This document shows, in pieces, positions 33,838 through 43,576 of a stretch of 51,563 bases of DNA (positions within the stretch are counted from its first letter, which is position 1; every line of letters starts with the position of its first letter). The stretch covers positions 1 to 51,563 of the forward strand of contig NZ_NPEX01000011.1 of NCBI RefSeq assembly GCF_003258865.1, read 5' to 3'. Position numbers and translations under genes: made by a program. The stretch is from Rhodoplanes roseus (GTDB lineage: Bacteria; Pseudomonadota; Alphaproteobacteria; Rhizobiales; Xanthobacteraceae). A model generated the notes under the pieces. It was given only the letters and a program-made list of their open reading frames with translations, had not been told where the DNA came from and did not search any database.

Positions 33838-34809
33838 ATGCTGAAGCTGATCGCTCGTGCCTGTGCCGTCGTCCTGGTGGGCGCCTCGCCGGTGCTCGCC
33901 CAAAACTATCCGGTGAAGCCCGTCACGGTCGTCGTGCCGTTCGCGGTCGGCGGTCCGAACGATGTCCTGGCTCGCCTGGTCGGGGACCACATGGCGCGTG
34001 ACCTCGGACAATCGGTCGTGATCGAGAACGCGCCCGGGGCGGGTGGCACCACCGGCTCGGCCCGCGCGCTCAAAGCGGAGCCGGACGGGCACACGCTGCT
34101 GTCCGGCAATCTCGGCAGCCTCGGCGCCGCCTTCGCGCTCTACAAGAAGATCCAGTACGACGTCGACGACGTCGCGGCGGTCGGCATGCTGGCCGGCACG
34201 CCCAATCTGGTGGTCGTCCGCAAGGACTTCCCGGCCGCGACGCTGGCCGAGTTCATCGCCTACGCCAAGGCCAATCCCGAGACGGTGACGGTCGGCAATG
34301 CGGGGTTCGGATCGAACGCCCATCTGGTCTGCCTGTATCTGGAGAACCTCGCCGGCATCAAGCTGCGGCACGTGCCGTATCGCGGCACCGGGCCGGCGAT
34401 GACGGATCTGCTCGGCGGCCAGCTCGACGCGATGTGCGACTCGACGCCCAACGTCGTCCCGCAGGTTCAGGCCGGCACGGTCAGGGCCCTGGTCGTCGCC
34501 CAGGCCACGCGGCTACCGGCCGTGCCGCAGGTGCCGACCTCGACCGAGGCGGGGCTGCCGGAGTTCGTCGTCGTCGGCTGGAACGCCATCGTGGCCCCGG
34601 CCAAGACACCCAAGCCGGTCATCGCCCGGCTCAACGGCGCCCTCAGGGCCGCCCTCGAGGATCCGACCACGCGAAAACGGATCGAGGACATCGGCGCCAT
34701 CCCGCCCGGACCGGCCGAGTCGAGCCCCGAATGGATGGACCGGTTCCTGCGCTCCGAGGCGAAGACCTGGGGCACCGTGATCCGCCAGGCGGGTGCCAGC
34801 GTCGAGTAG
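33838..34809 (+). CDS. Tripartite tricarboxylate transporter substrate-binding protein (TctC/Bug family)
   Basis: 323 aa. Signal peptide (MLKLIARACAVVLVGASPVLAQ), then the Bug fold. Typical marks: YPVKPVTVVVPFAVGGPNDVLARL, a VIENAPGAGGTTGSARALKAEPDGHTLL stretch, and HVPYRGTGPAMTDLLGGQLD. Binds a small carboxylate in the periplasm. tctA and tctB are not next to it, which is common because binding proteins of this family greatly outnumber the permeases. GAGGAG ribosome-binding site. Probably co-transcribed with gntR. Confidence 0.9.
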   Translation: MLKLIARACAVVLVGASPVLAQNYPVKPVTVVVPFAVGGPNDVLARLVGDHMARDLGQSVVIENAPGAGGTTGSARALKAEPDGHTLLSGNLGSLGAAFALYKKIQYDVDDVAAVGMLAGTPNLVVVRKDFPAATLAEFIAYAKANPETVTVGNAGFGSNAHLVCLYLENLAGIKLRHVPYRGTGPAMTDLLGGQLDAMCDSTPNVVPQVQAGTVRALVVAQATRLPAVPQVPTSTEAGLPEFVVVGWNAIVAPAKTPKPVIARLNGALRAALEDPTTRKRIEDIGAIPPGPAESSPEWMDRFLRSEAKTWGTVIRQAGASVE

Positions 34810-34830
34810 AACGCGGCGCGCATTGCCCGC

Positions 34831-37137
34831 CTATCGTCGCTTCTGCCCCCGTGTCGCGCCGGGGCGCTTGGGACCGTTGGAGCCCTTGGGCCCCTTGCGG
34901 GCGATCTCGCGGCGCGGGCGCTCGCGTCCGCGGGTGCCGCGCCGGGTCTCGATGCGGCCGTCCGAGAGGATCTCGAAGCGCAGCGCGCCGGCGACCGGCG
35001 CTGCCTCCACCAGCTTGACCGTGACGGTGTCGCCGAGCCGCCAGCTCTCGCCGGTGGCGTCGCCGATCAGCGCGTGCTGGCTCTCGTCGTAGCGATAGTA
35101 GTCGCGGCCCAGCGTCGAGGCCGGCACGAAGCCGTCGGCGCCGGTCTCGTCCAGCTTGACGAACAGGCCCGAGCGCGTCGCGCCGGCGACCCGGCCCTTG
35201 AACGTCGCGCCGATCCGGTCGGCGAGATGGTGGGCGATCAGCCGGTCGACGGTTTCCCGCTCGGCCGCCATGGCGCGCCGCTCCGCGGCCGAGATGCGGG
35301 CCGCGATCTCGCCTAGCGCGGCAACGTCGGCGCCCTCGGGAAGGCCGTCGCGGCCGAGCTTGCAGGCGCGGATCAACGCGCGGTGCACGATCAGGTCGGC
35401 GTAGCGGCGGATCGGCGAGGTGAAGTGTGCATAGCGCCGTAGATTGAGGCCGAAATGTCCGTAGTTCTCCGAGGCGTACTCGGCCTGCGCCTGGCTGCGC
35501 AGCACCACCTCGTTGACCAGCCCCTCGGAGTCCTTGCCCTTCACGCGCGCCAGGATCCGGTTGAACTGGACGGGGCGCAGCGCGCCCGCCTTCGGCATCG
35601 AGATGTCGAGGGTGGCGAGGAACTCGCGCAACGCGCTGAGCTTCTCGAGGGTCGGCTCGTCGTGCACCCGATAGACGAGCGGCGTCTTCGCGCGCTCCAG
35701 CGTCTCGGCCGCCGCGACATTGGCGAGGATCATGAACTCCTCGATCAGCCGGTGCGCGTCGAGCCGCTGCGGCACGATCACCCGGTCCACCGTGAAGTCG
35801 GGCTTGAGCAGGATCTTCCGCTCCGGCAGCTCGAGGTCGAGGGGGCTGCGTTCCTCGCGGGCCTTCTTCAGCGCGGCGTAGGCGTCGTAGAGCGGGCGCA
35901 GAACCAGCGGCAGCAACGGTGTCGTGGTGTCGTCCGGCTGGCCGTCGATGGCGGCCTGCGCCTGGGCGTAATGCAGCTTCGCGATCGAGCGCATCAGCAC
36001 GCGGTGGAAGCTGTGGCTGCGCTTCCTGCCGTCCGCGTCGATCACCATGCGGACCACCAGGGCAGGGCGGTCCTCGGCCGGTCGCAGCGAGCATAGATCG
36101 TTGGAGATGCGCTCCGGCAGCATCGGCACGACGCGGTCCGGGAAATAGACCGAGTTGCCGCGTTCCAGCGCCTCGCGGTCCATCGCGGTTCCGGGCCGCA
36201 CATAGGCGGCGACGTCGGCGATCGCCACGTCGATGACGAAGCCGCCCGGATTGTCGGCCGCGCTGTCGGTGCGGGCGAACACGGCGTCGTCGTGGTCCTT
36301 GGCGTCGGCGGGATCGATGGTGACGAAGGGCACCTCGCGCCAGTCCTCGCGTCCCTCCAGTGTCGCCGGCCGGGCCGCCTCCGCCTCCGCCAGCACGGCT
36401 TTCGAGAACTCGTGCGGGATGCCGTGCGCGTGGATCGCGATCAGGCTGACGGTGCGCTCGCTGGCGAGCGAGCCGAGCCGCTCCTTCACCTTGACGCTGG
36501 TGTGACCGAAGCGGCCGTGCTTCTGCACGTCGACGGCGACGAGGTCGCCGTCGCGGGCGTCGAGCGTGTCGCCGGCCCGGATCGGCAACTCGCGGCCGAG
36601 GCTCCGCTTCTCGACCGGGACCAGTCGGCCGCCGCCCTCCGGCAGCGCCCGGAAGACACCGAGCGCGCGGTGCTTGTCGCGTTCGAGCACTTTTATGGGA
36701 CGGCCGCGATGGCGGATGCCGTCCTCCTCCTCGACCTCCTCGGTGCGCAGCAGCGCCCGGTCGCCGACGCGCGGGATGTCGGCGGGTCGGGCCTTGTGCG
36801 GGATGTGCAGGCGGATTTTCGGCGCCGGGCCGCTCTCCTCCTCGTCCCAGTCGGCCGGGACGGCGATCAGCCCGCCGTCGGCGTCGCGGCCCGTCACGTC
36901 GGCCAGCACCACGTTCGGAAGTGTTCCGGCGTGGTGCAGCTTCTTCTTGCGCCGTGCGATGCGGCCCTCGTCGGCGAGCTCGCGCAGCATCGTCTTCAGC
37001 GTGGCGCGGTCGGCGTTCTTGAGGCCGTAGGCGCGCGCGATCTCGCGCGTGCCGGCCTCGCCGCCATGGGCCGCGATGAAGGCGAGAAGCTCGTCCTTGG
37101 TGGGGATGACCGGACCGGGTTTTTTCGAGCTCACCAC
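34831..37137 (-). CDS. rnr: Ribonuclease R
   Basis: 768 aa if the tandem GTGs at 37137/37134 are used; neither has a strong ribosome-binding site and the frame is open to 37224, so the start is uncertain. A processive 3'-5' exoribonuclease that degrades structured RNA. An N-terminal helix-turn-helix (DELLAFIAAHGGEAGTREIARAYGL), cold-shock domains, the RNB catalytic core with TIDPADAKDHDDAVF metal-binding Asp residues, a C-terminal S1 domain (IGATFKGRVAGATRSGLFVKL), and a basic Arg/Lys-rich tail are all visible. Same strand as topA, part of the conserved pyrB-pyrC-plsY-dprA-topA-rnr block. Confidence 0.96.
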   Translation of the reverse strand: MVSSKKPGPVIPTKDELLAFIAAHGGEAGTREIARAYGLKNADRATLKTMLRELADEGRIARRKKKLHHAGTLPNVVLADVTGRDADGGLIAVPADWDEEESGPAPKIRLHIPHKARPADIPRVGDRALLRTEEVEEEDGIRHRGRPIKVLERDKHRALGVFRALPEGGGRLVPVEKRSLGRELPIRAGDTLDARDGDLVAVDVQKHGRFGHTSVKVKERLGSLASERTVSLIAIHAHGIPHEFSKAVLAEAEAARPATLEGREDWREVPFVTIDPADAKDHDDAVFARTDSAADNPGGFVIDVAIADVAAYVRPGTAMDREALERGNSVYFPDRVVPMLPERISNDLCSLRPAEDRPALVVRMVIDADGRKRSHSFHRVLMRSIAKLHYAQAQAAIDGQPDDTTTPLLPLVLRPLYDAYAALKKAREERSPLDLELPERKILLKPDFTVDRVIVPQRLDAHRLIEEFMILANVAAAETLERAKTPLVYRVHDEPTLEKLSALREFLATLDISMPKAGALRPVQFNRILARVKGKDSEGLVNEVVLRSQAQAEYASENYGHFGLNLRRYAHFTSPIRRYADLIVHRALIRACKLGRDGLPEGADVAALGEIAARISAAERRAMAAERETVDRLIAHHLADRIGATFKGRVAGATRSGLFVKLDETGADGFVPASTLGRDYYRYDESQHALIGDATGESWRLGDTVTVKLVEAAPVAGALRFEILSDGRIETRRGTRGRERPRREIARKGPKGSNGPKRPGATRGQKRR

Positions 37138-37443
37138 GAGGTCCGTGCGCCGAGGGTGTCGATGGAGATCATGGCCCCAAGGTAAGCGCCAGCCGGGGAT
37201 TCCGCCAGCGGCCGCTCGGAGCAATGATCAGGACGCGGCGGGTCTCGCGATCGAAGGAGCCATGGTGGCCGCCGACATTGCCGCGAGTCGCAGCCTGCTC
37301 TCTGCCCCTTGTGGGGGAGAGGTGGAGAAGGGGGGCCCGCGGCAGGACGCCGGCGCCGTTACCCCCTCCCTGTCCATCCTCCACAAAGGGGGAGGGACCG
37401 CAGGAGGCGAAACGTCCAGTCGGGGCGATGCGCTGTGGCGCCT
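37138..37443. other. rnr-topA intergenic gap holding a palindromic repeat
   Basis: This 306-bp gap has no credible open frame. Other alphaproteobacteria often have a small gene between topA and rnr, which is not found here. Apart from the repeat at 37300-37397 the sequence shows nothing distinctive. Confidence 0.6.
37300..37397. repeat. REP-like imperfect palindrome
   Basis: Left arm 37300-37334 (CCCCTTGTGGGGGAGAGGTGG core) and right arm 37362-37396 (CCTCCACAAAGGGGGAGGG core) are imperfect inverted copies around a GC-rich centre. CCCC-TTGTGG-GGAG blocks of this sort are a widespread intergenic repeat in Hyphomicrobiales. It was identified by internal symmetry; copy number elsewhere is unknown. 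Confidence 0.65.
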
Positions 37444-40173
37444 TCACTCGGTCTCGGCGGGCTCCGGGGCCTTCTTGGCTTTTGGGGCCGGGGGCTTTTT
37501 GGCGGCCGCTTTCTTCGGGGCCGCCTTGCCCTTCGCCTTCACGGCGGCCTTGGCGGCCGGCTTGGCCTCGCCACCGTCCTTGGCCTTGGCCGTCTTGGCG
37601 GCGGCGGCCTTCTTGGCCGGAGCCTTGCGGCGGGGGGCGCCGCCGGTCGCCTCGGCCCGGGCGGCGATCAGGGCCACGGCCTCGTCGAGCGTGATGGTAT
37701 CCGGCGTCTTGTCCTTCGGCAGCGTCGCGTTGATGCCGTTGTGGCTGACATAGGGGCCGTAACGCCCGGCCTTCACCACGATGGCTCCGCCCTGGGCCGG
37801 ATGGTCGCCGAGCGAGCGGCCCGGGTCGCCACCGAAACGACGCCCGCCCGGTCCCTTGGCCCGTTTCTCCGCCAGCAGCGTCACGGCCCGGTTGAGGCCG
37901 ACGGCCAGCACCTCGTCGCCCGCTTCCAGGTTCGCGTAGGTCTTGCCGTGCTGCACATAGGCGCCGAACCGGCCGATTCCGGCCAGGATCGGCTCGCCGT
38001 CCTCGGGATGCTTGCCGACCTCGCGCGGCAGCGACAGCAGCCCGAGCGCGAGCTCGAGGTCGACGGTCGCCGGATCCGTGCCCTTGGGGAGGCCGGCCCG
38101 CTTCGGCTTCTCGCCGCCGTTGCTGCTTTCGCCGAGCTGGACATACGGACCGAAGCGACCGTTGCGCAGCGACACGTCGAGACCGGTCTCCGGATCCTGG
38201 CCCAACACCTTGTTCTCGGCCTCGGGGGCGCCGTCCGCGCCCGGCACCGAGAACGGCCTCGTGTAGCGGCATTCGGGATAGTTCGAGCAGCCGATGAACG
38301 CGCCGAAGCGGCCGAGCTTCAGCGACAGCCGCCCCGTGCCGCAGGTGGCGCAGACGCGGGGATCGCTGCCGTCCTCGCGAGCCGGGAAGAGATGCGGGGC
38401 GAGCATCGCATCCAGCGCGTCGATGACCTCGCTGATCTTGAGATCCTTGATCCCGTCGACCGCGCCGGCGAAGTCGGTCCAGAAGCGGCGCAGGAGCTGG
38501 TGCCACTCCATCTCGTTGTTGGAGACCCGGTCGAGCTGCTCCTCCAGGTCGGCCGTGAAGTCGTACTCGACGTAGCGCGAGAAGAAGCTCTCCAGGAACG
38601 CGACGACGATGCGGCCACGGTCCTCCGGCACCAGCCGGCGCTTGTCGATCCGCACATAGCTGCGGTCCTTCAGCACCTGGAGGATCGATGCATAGGTCGA
38701 CGGACGCCCGATCCCGAGCTCCTCCATCCGCTTGACCAGAGACGCCTCGGAATAGCGGGGCGGCGGCTCGGTGAAGTGCTGGGTGGACTCGAGCGCGAGC
38801 TTCTGCAGAGCCTCGCCGGCGCTCATCGCCGGGAGCCGGCGGCTCTCCTCGTCCTCCGGATCCTCGTCGCGGCCCTCCTGATAGACGGCCAGGAAGCCGT
38901 CGAACGTCACCACGCTGCCGGTGGCGCGCAGCTCCAGCAGCCGCGGCTTCGCCGCCTCGACCTTCGCCGTGATGTCGACCGTGGTCCGCTCCATCTCGGC
39001 GGATTCCATCTGGCTCGACACGGCGCGCATGTAGATCAGCTCGTAGAGCCGGGCCTGATCGGGTTCGAGCTGGCTCTTCACGTCGCGCGGCCGGCGGGCC
39101 ATGTCGGTCGGGCGGATCGCCTCGTGCGCCTCCTGGGCGTTCTTCGCCTTGGTCTGGTACTGGCGCGGCGCGGCGGGCAGATAGCGGTCGCCGTAGTCCT
39201 CACGGACGACGCTGCGCACGGCGGCGATCGCCTCCGGCGCCATCTGGACGCCGTCGGTTCGCATGTAGGTGATCAGGCCGACCGTCTCGCCGCCGATGTC
39301 GACGCCCTCGTAGAGGCGCTGCGCCACCCGCATCGTGTGGGCCGGGGCGAAGCCGAGCTTGCGGCTCGCCTCCTGCTGCAGCGTGGAGGTGGTGAACGGC
39401 GGCTGCGGATGGCGCTTGGTCGGCCGGGCGTCGACGGTCGCGACCGTGTAGCGGGCGGTCTCGAGCGCCTGCTTGAAGTCGGCCGCCTCGGCGCCGCTGC
39501 CGATGTCGAGCCGGGTGATCTTCTTGCCGTCGGCGCCGACCAGGCGCGCCTGGAAGCTCTCGTTGCGCGGCGTCGCCAGCGTGGCGATCAGCGACCAGTA
39601 TTCCTGGGTGACGAACTTCTCGATCTCGAGCTCGCGGTCGCAGACCAGCCGCAGCGCGACCGACTGCACCCGGCCGGCCGAGCGGGCCCCCGGCAGCTTG
39701 CGCCACAGCACCGGCGACAGCGTGAAGCCCACCAGATAGTCGAGCGCGCGCCGCGCCAGATAGGCGTCGACCAGGGCCTGGTCGACGGCCCGGGGGTGCT
39801 TCATCGCCTCGGTGACGGCCTGCTTGGTGATGGCGTTGAACACCACCCGTTCGACGGCCTGATCGGTGAGGGCGCGCTTTTCGCGCAGCGCCTCGAGAAG
39901 ATGCCACGAGATCGCCTCGCCCTCACGGTCCGGATCGGTCGCGAGGATCAGCTTGTCGGCACCCTTGAGGGCCCGGGCGATGTCGGCGATGCGCTTCTGC
40001 GCCTTCCCGTCGACCTCCCAGACCATCTTGAAATCGGCTGCAGGATCGACCGAACCGTCCTTGGGCGGCAGGTCGCGAACATGCCCGAACGAGGCCAGCA
40101 CCTCGTAGCCACCGCCGAGATACTTGTTGATGGTCTTCGCCTTGGCCGGAGATTCGACGACAACGACGTTCAT
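37444..40173 (-). CDS. topA: DNA topoisomerase I (type IA)
   Basis: 909 aa. Relaxes negative supercoils. Toprim domain at the N-terminus (ESPAKAKTI, and DPDREGEAISWHL with the DxDxE acidic residues), catalytic Tyr at Y303 in LITYMRTDG, a C-terminal Topo_C zinc finger (CATCGTG ... GCSNYPEC), and several topo-C repeats of the LGRFGAFI type. The last 80 residues or so are a Lys/Ala/Pro-rich tail, histone H1-like, often seen in alphaproteobacterial TopA. Divergent from a small gene across a 257-bp gap. Confidence 0.97.
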   Translation of the reverse strand: MNVVVVESPAKAKTINKYLGGGYEVLASFGHVRDLPPKDGSVDPAADFKMVWEVDGKAQKRIADIARALKGADKLILATDPDREGEAISWHLLEALREKRALTDQAVERVVFNAITKQAVTEAMKHPRAVDQALVDAYLARRALDYLVGFTLSPVLWRKLPGARSAGRVQSVALRLVCDRELEIEKFVTQEYWSLIATLATPRNESFQARLVGADGKKITRLDIGSGAEAADFKQALETARYTVATVDARPTKRHPQPPFTTSTLQQEASRKLGFAPAHTMRVAQRLYEGVDIGGETVGLITYMRTDGVQMAPEAIAAVRSVVREDYGDRYLPAAPRQYQTKAKNAQEAHEAIRPTDMARRPRDVKSQLEPDQARLYELIYMRAVSSQMESAEMERTTVDITAKVEAAKPRLLELRATGSVVTFDGFLAVYQEGRDEDPEDEESRRLPAMSAGEALQKLALESTQHFTEPPPRYSEASLVKRMEELGIGRPSTYASILQVLKDRSYVRIDKRRLVPEDRGRIVVAFLESFFSRYVEYDFTADLEEQLDRVSNNEMEWHQLLRRFWTDFAGAVDGIKDLKISEVIDALDAMLAPHLFPAREDGSDPRVCATCGTGRLSLKLGRFGAFIGCSNYPECRYTRPFSVPGADGAPEAENKVLGQDPETGLDVSLRNGRFGPYVQLGESSNGGEKPKRAGLPKGTDPATVDLELALGLLSLPREVGKHPEDGEPILAGIGRFGAYVQHGKTYANLEAGDEVLAVGLNRAVTLLAEKRAKGPGGRRFGGDPGRSLGDHPAQGGAIVVKAGRYGPYVSHNGINATLPKDKTPDTITLDEAVALIAARAEATGGAPRRKAPAKKAAAAKTAKAKDGGEAKPAAKAAVKAKGKAAPKKAAAKKPPAPKAKKAPEPAETE

Positions 40174-40430
40174 GAAAAGCCTTGCAGTGGACGTGTGGCC
40201 GGTCTGTCGGCCCGGTTCCGGGACCGCCGCGGCCCCGGGAAAATGGTTAAGCGGGGGGCAGGTGTCAAATCGGAGCTGCGGCGCGTGCCCCGCACACCCG
40301 CCTACGTATCAAAAGTTGTGTTTATCTTTCGCCGCGACTTTAGATAGTATTCCTGTCGAAAACACGTATCGAGGGAATGCGACCGCGCGCCGTCGGGTGG
40401 TCCCGAAGCGGCGCAGCGGCAGGGTAGCTC

Positions 40431-40640
40431 ATGTCCGATACCACACCCGCCGACGAGAGGCCCGGCGCGCAATCCGCGGCGGCGTATATCGCGGACCTGA
40501 CCGCCGATCTCGCCCGCCTGGCGCGCCGCAACGGGCTGCAGACTCTCGGCTACATCCTGGACATGGCGCGGATCGAGGCGGAGGCGAGCAGCGGCGCCGG
40601 CCGTGACCGGGAACGGGCTAACGGTGCACCACCACAGTGA
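40431..40640 (+). CDS. Small conserved hypothetical protein
   Basis: 69 aa. Predicted mostly helical, with the core AAYIADLTADLARLARRNGLQTLGYILDMARIEAE, which matches a recurrent Rhizobiales small protein. No membrane segment, signal or metal motif. The AT-rich stretch upstream has TTGTGT (40316-40321) and TTTAGATAGTAT (40339-40350) as possible promoter elements. It converges on dprA, 29 bp away. Function unknown. Confidence 0.75.
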   Translation: MSDTTPADERPGAQSAAAYIADLTADLARLARRNGLQTLGYILDMARIEAEASSGAGRDRERANGAPPQ

Positions 40641-40669
40641 CCGCGGATCGGCACCTGTGGTGACGCAGT

Positions 40670-41845
40670 TCAAAGAAGCGCGACGCGCCCGCTGCGCTGG
40701 CGGTCGAGCCGGCCGGCGAGCTCCAATTCCAGCAATGTGATTTGTACCGTGGCGGGCGCCGCGCCGGACCAGCGGATCAGGTCGTCGACGGCGACCGGGG
40801 TCGGACCGAGCAGGGCCGTGATGCCGTCCCGGGTCCGCCCGTCCGGCGGCAGCTCCAAGGGCAAGGAGAGGGTGATGGGTGCCGGCTCGTCGAGCGGGCG
40901 CTCGAAGTCGCGGCCGACCATCGGCTCCAGCGCGGCGACCACATCGGCCGCCGCCGTCACCAGGGTCGCGCCCTGCTTGAGGAGGTCGTTCGTCCCCTCG
41001 TTGCGGGGATCGAGCGGTGATCCCGGCACGGCGAAGACCTCGCGGCCGTGCTCCAGCGCCCGCCGGGCCGTGATCAGCGAGCCCGAGCGGCGCGCCGCCT
41101 CGACGACGACGACGCCCAGCACGAGCCCGGAGATGATGCGGTTGCGGCGGGGAAAATCGCGTCCGCGCGGCACCCAGCCCATGGGCATCTCGGAGACTAC
41201 GGCCCCGTCCCGGGCGATCGCCTCCAGCAGATCGATGTGCTCGGGCGGGTAGGGGCGATCCTGCCCGCCGGCCACCACGGCGATCGTCCCGCGCCCGAGG
41301 CTGCCCCGGTGTGCCGCGCCGTCGATCCCGCGCGCGAGCCCCGACACGATCGCGAAGCCCGCCTCGGCGAGCTCGCGCGCGAGCCTCTCGGCGATCATCA
41401 GGCCGGCCGCCGATGCGTTTCGGGCGCCGACGATGCCGACCGCGGGCTGCGCGAGAAGATCGATCCGGCCGCGCACGCCGAGCAGCGGCGGGGCATCGTC
41501 GATCGCCTGCAGGGCCGCGGGGTAGTCCGGCTCCCCCAGTGCCACGAACACGACGCCGTGCCGACGCGCGGTGGCGAGCTCGCGTTCGGCCTCGGCGCTG
41601 GTGGTCACATGGACGGGGCGGACGGCGCCCCCGCGGCGGGCGAGGTCGGGAAGTGCGGCGAGCGCCGCGCGGGCGCCCCCGAAACGGTTCAGGAGAGCCC
41701 GGAAGGTCCGTGGCCCGACATTCTCGCTACGGATCAGCCGCAGCCAGTCGAGCCGCTGCTCGTCGGTGAGACGCACGCCGGCCGACACCGGACACTCCCC
41801 CTGCCGCACGGCCGAACGGACGGCCGCCTCGCTCACGCACGGCAT
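40670..41845 (-). CDS. dprA: DNA-processing protein DprA (Smf)
   Basis: 391 aa. Loads RecA on incoming single-stranded DNA during transformation. A SAM-like N-terminal domain (residues 25-75), the Rossmann DprA core (about 85-300) with [29 protein letters not shown] and the [13 protein letters not shown] motif, then a C-terminal winged-helix DML1-like domain (about 330-391). Full length and intact. Part of the conserved plsY-dprA-topA block, with a methyltransferase gene inserted before it. Confidence 0.95.
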   Translation of the reverse strand: MPCVSEAAVRSAVRQGECPVSAGVRLTDEQRLDWLRLIRSENVGPRTFRALLNRFGGARAALAALPDLARRGGAVRPVHVTTSAEAERELATARRHGVVFVALGEPDYPAALQAIDDAPPLLGVRGRIDLLAQPAVGIVGARNASAAGLMIAERLARELAEAGFAIVSGLARGIDGAAHRGSLGRGTIAVVAGGQDRPYPPEHIDLLEAIARDGAVVSEMPMGWVPRGRDFPRRNRIISGLVLGVVVVEAARRSGSLITARRALEHGREVFAVPGSPLDPRNEGTNDLLKQGATLVTAAADVVAALEPMVGRDFERPLDEPAPITLSLPLELPPDGRTRDGITALLGPTPVAVDDLIRWSGAAPATVQITLLELELAGRLDRQRSGRVALL

Positions 41846-41917
41846 GGTGGCACGGGAGCGCGTGTCGCGCGAGAGGTGATTCGCGCAATGCGCGAGTCGG
41901 CGGCGCAGGTGAGGTGA

Positions 41918-42568
41918 TCAGGCCCGCTTGATGCCGCGGCAGACGTAGTAGGAGCCGAACAGGAACTCGTCCATCCGGAACTCGTCGACGAGCGGCTCCA
42001 GGTGCTCCCACGGGCGGATATAGGGATTTCCCAGCACGGTCTTCTTCATCAGCCAGATGCTGAAGGGCAGCACCAGCTTGCCGCCGATCCCGGGCGGCAG
42101 CTTGGCGTCCATGATGACGATACGGCCGCCCGGCTCGAGCAGCTCGAGGGCGCGTGCCAGCACGGCCCGGTGATGCGGCATCGTGTTGTAGGAGAGGCCG
42201 AACATGACGGCGTCGAGGGGCTCGGGCGAGCGATAGTCGGCGGCATCGGACTGGGTGAGGTGGACATTGTCCCACCCGCCGCGCGCCACCACGCTGCGGG
42301 CGCGTGCCAGCATCCCGGCCGAGAAGTCGACGCCGTAGACCCGGCCGGACGGCCCGACCGCCTCACGCAGGAACGGCAGGTTGCGTCCGGTGCCGCAGCC
42401 GATCTCCAGCACCCGCTCGCCGGGCGCGAGGCCGATCTGCTCGACCGCGGTGCGCCGGAACGCCGTCGGCATGAACAGCAGCCATTCGAACGGAACGATC
42501 AGGCTGGCGATGCGGTCGTAGCGGCGGCGGATGTAATCGAGATCGTAATCGGCCCACTGAATCGCCAC
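41918..42568 (-). CDS. Class I SAM-dependent methyltransferase
   Basis: 216 aa from a GTG at 42568 with GGGGGG upstream. SAM-binding motif I VLEIGCGTGRNL, acidic motif VYGVDFSAGML, and a post-I LDAVMFGLSYNTMPH stretch. N-terminal YDLDYIRRRYDRIA resembles phospholipid N-methyltransferase/UbiE-like proteins. Adjacent plsY makes a membrane-lipid substrate attractive, but the sequence alone does not prove it. It lies between dprA and plsY in an otherwise conserved block. Confidence 0.82.
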   Translation of the reverse strand: MAIQWADYDLDYIRRRYDRIASLIVPFEWLLFMPTAFRRTAVEQIGLAPGERVLEIGCGTGRNLPFLREAVGPSGRVYGVDFSAGMLARARSVVARGGWDNVHLTQSDAADYRSPEPLDAVMFGLSYNTMPHHRAVLARALELLEPGGRIVIMDAKLPPGIGGKLVLPFSIWLMKKTVLGNPYIRPWEHLEPLVDEFRMDEFLFGSYYVCRGIKRA

Positions 42569-42802
42569 GTGACCCCCCGAGCGCCGCGCGCCCCCGGCGC
42601 GATATTTTTCGTTCTGCAACCGGCCACTGGTGCCGTCGAGACACCCGGGGCGCTCTGTCGGGCAAATTAGCTCGACACGGTTGCACCGATTAGTCGCGAT
42701 ACGGCATTCCGGCGCGCGCTGTAAAGAACCGTCGGTTCGATGTGGTCCGGTGACGCCAGACTGTTGCGCCCGAACCACGGCGCATGCGGGCCGGCTCCCG
42801 GC

Positions 42803-43465
42803 TCAGGCGGGGTCGTCGGCGGCCTGCCCGGCGCCCGTGCGCTTGCCGATCTTCGACTCGGTGCCGGCGAGCAGCCGCTTCAGGTTCGCGGCGTGCTTGA
42901 TCCACGACAGCAGGGCGAGCCCGGCGAACAGGATGGCGGCCTCGGACATGCCGGCCAGCCAGAGGAGGAGAGGCGTCGCCGCGCTGGCGGACAGCCCGGC
43001 CAGCGACGAGTAGCGGGTCGTGAAGGCGACGGCGAGCCAGACCAGACCGAAGCCGACCGCGGCCAGGGGCGACAGGCCGATCAGCACGCCGATGAAGGTC
43101 GCCACGCCCTTGCCGCCGCGAAACCGGAGCCACACCGGAAAGAGATGCCCCAGAAAGGCTCCCAGCCCGGCCAGCAGGGCGAGATCGGGACCCGGCGCCG
43201 CCGCCGTCGCGAGGAGCGGCGCGACCAGCACGGCCGCCGTTCCCTTGAGCGCATCGAGCAGGAGCGTCGCGGCCGCCAGGCCCTTGCGACCGGTGCGCAG
43301 CACGTTGGTCGCACCGATATTACCGGAGCCGATCGTACGAATGTCGCCGGCGCCGGCGATCCGGGTCAGCAGCAGCCCGAACGGGATCGAGCCGAGCAGA
43401 TAGCCGAGCGCCACCGCGCCCGCATAGACGGGCAGGGCCATGAACCAGGCGCCGGGGTGGAGCAT
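42803..43465 (-). CDS. plsY: Acyl-phosphate:glycerol-3-phosphate acyltransferase PlsY
   Basis: 220 aa from the ATG at 43465. Integral membrane enzyme with about five TM segments that transfers the fatty acyl group from acyl-phosphate to glycerol-3-phosphate, making lysophosphatidate. The three conserved loops are present: GSIPFG with [10 protein letters not shown], the [18 protein letters not shown] loop and a C-terminal [18 protein letters not shown]. Fits the pyrC-plsY-dprA neighbourhood of alphaproteobacteria. The plsX partner is not here. Confidence 0.96.
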   Translation of the reverse strand: MLHPGAWFMALPVYAGAVALGYLLGSIPFGLLLTRIAGAGDIRTIGSGNIGATNVLRTGRKGLAAATLLLDALKGTAAVLVAPLLATAAAPGPDLALLAGLGAFLGHLFPVWLRFRGGKGVATFIGVLIGLSPLAAVGFGLVWLAVAFTTRYSSLAGLSASAATPLLLWLAGMSEAAILFAGLALLSWIKHAANLKRLLAGTESKIGKRTGAGQAADDPA

Positions 43466-43576
43466 CGTCGTCGTTCGCTCCGGGGATGAACCGTCGTGCC
43501 CGGCCAGCGGCCGGGCCTCGCGGCGGACCCTACCGACAGGCCGCCCGCTGGGCAATCGGTGCCGGCCGTCCGCCGC

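Noticed and set aside
37309-40347. A 1012-codon open frame opposite topA
   Set aside because: Same pattern: extreme Arg/Leu/Gly bias, no recognisable domain, and it fully overlaps a convincing topoisomerase gene.
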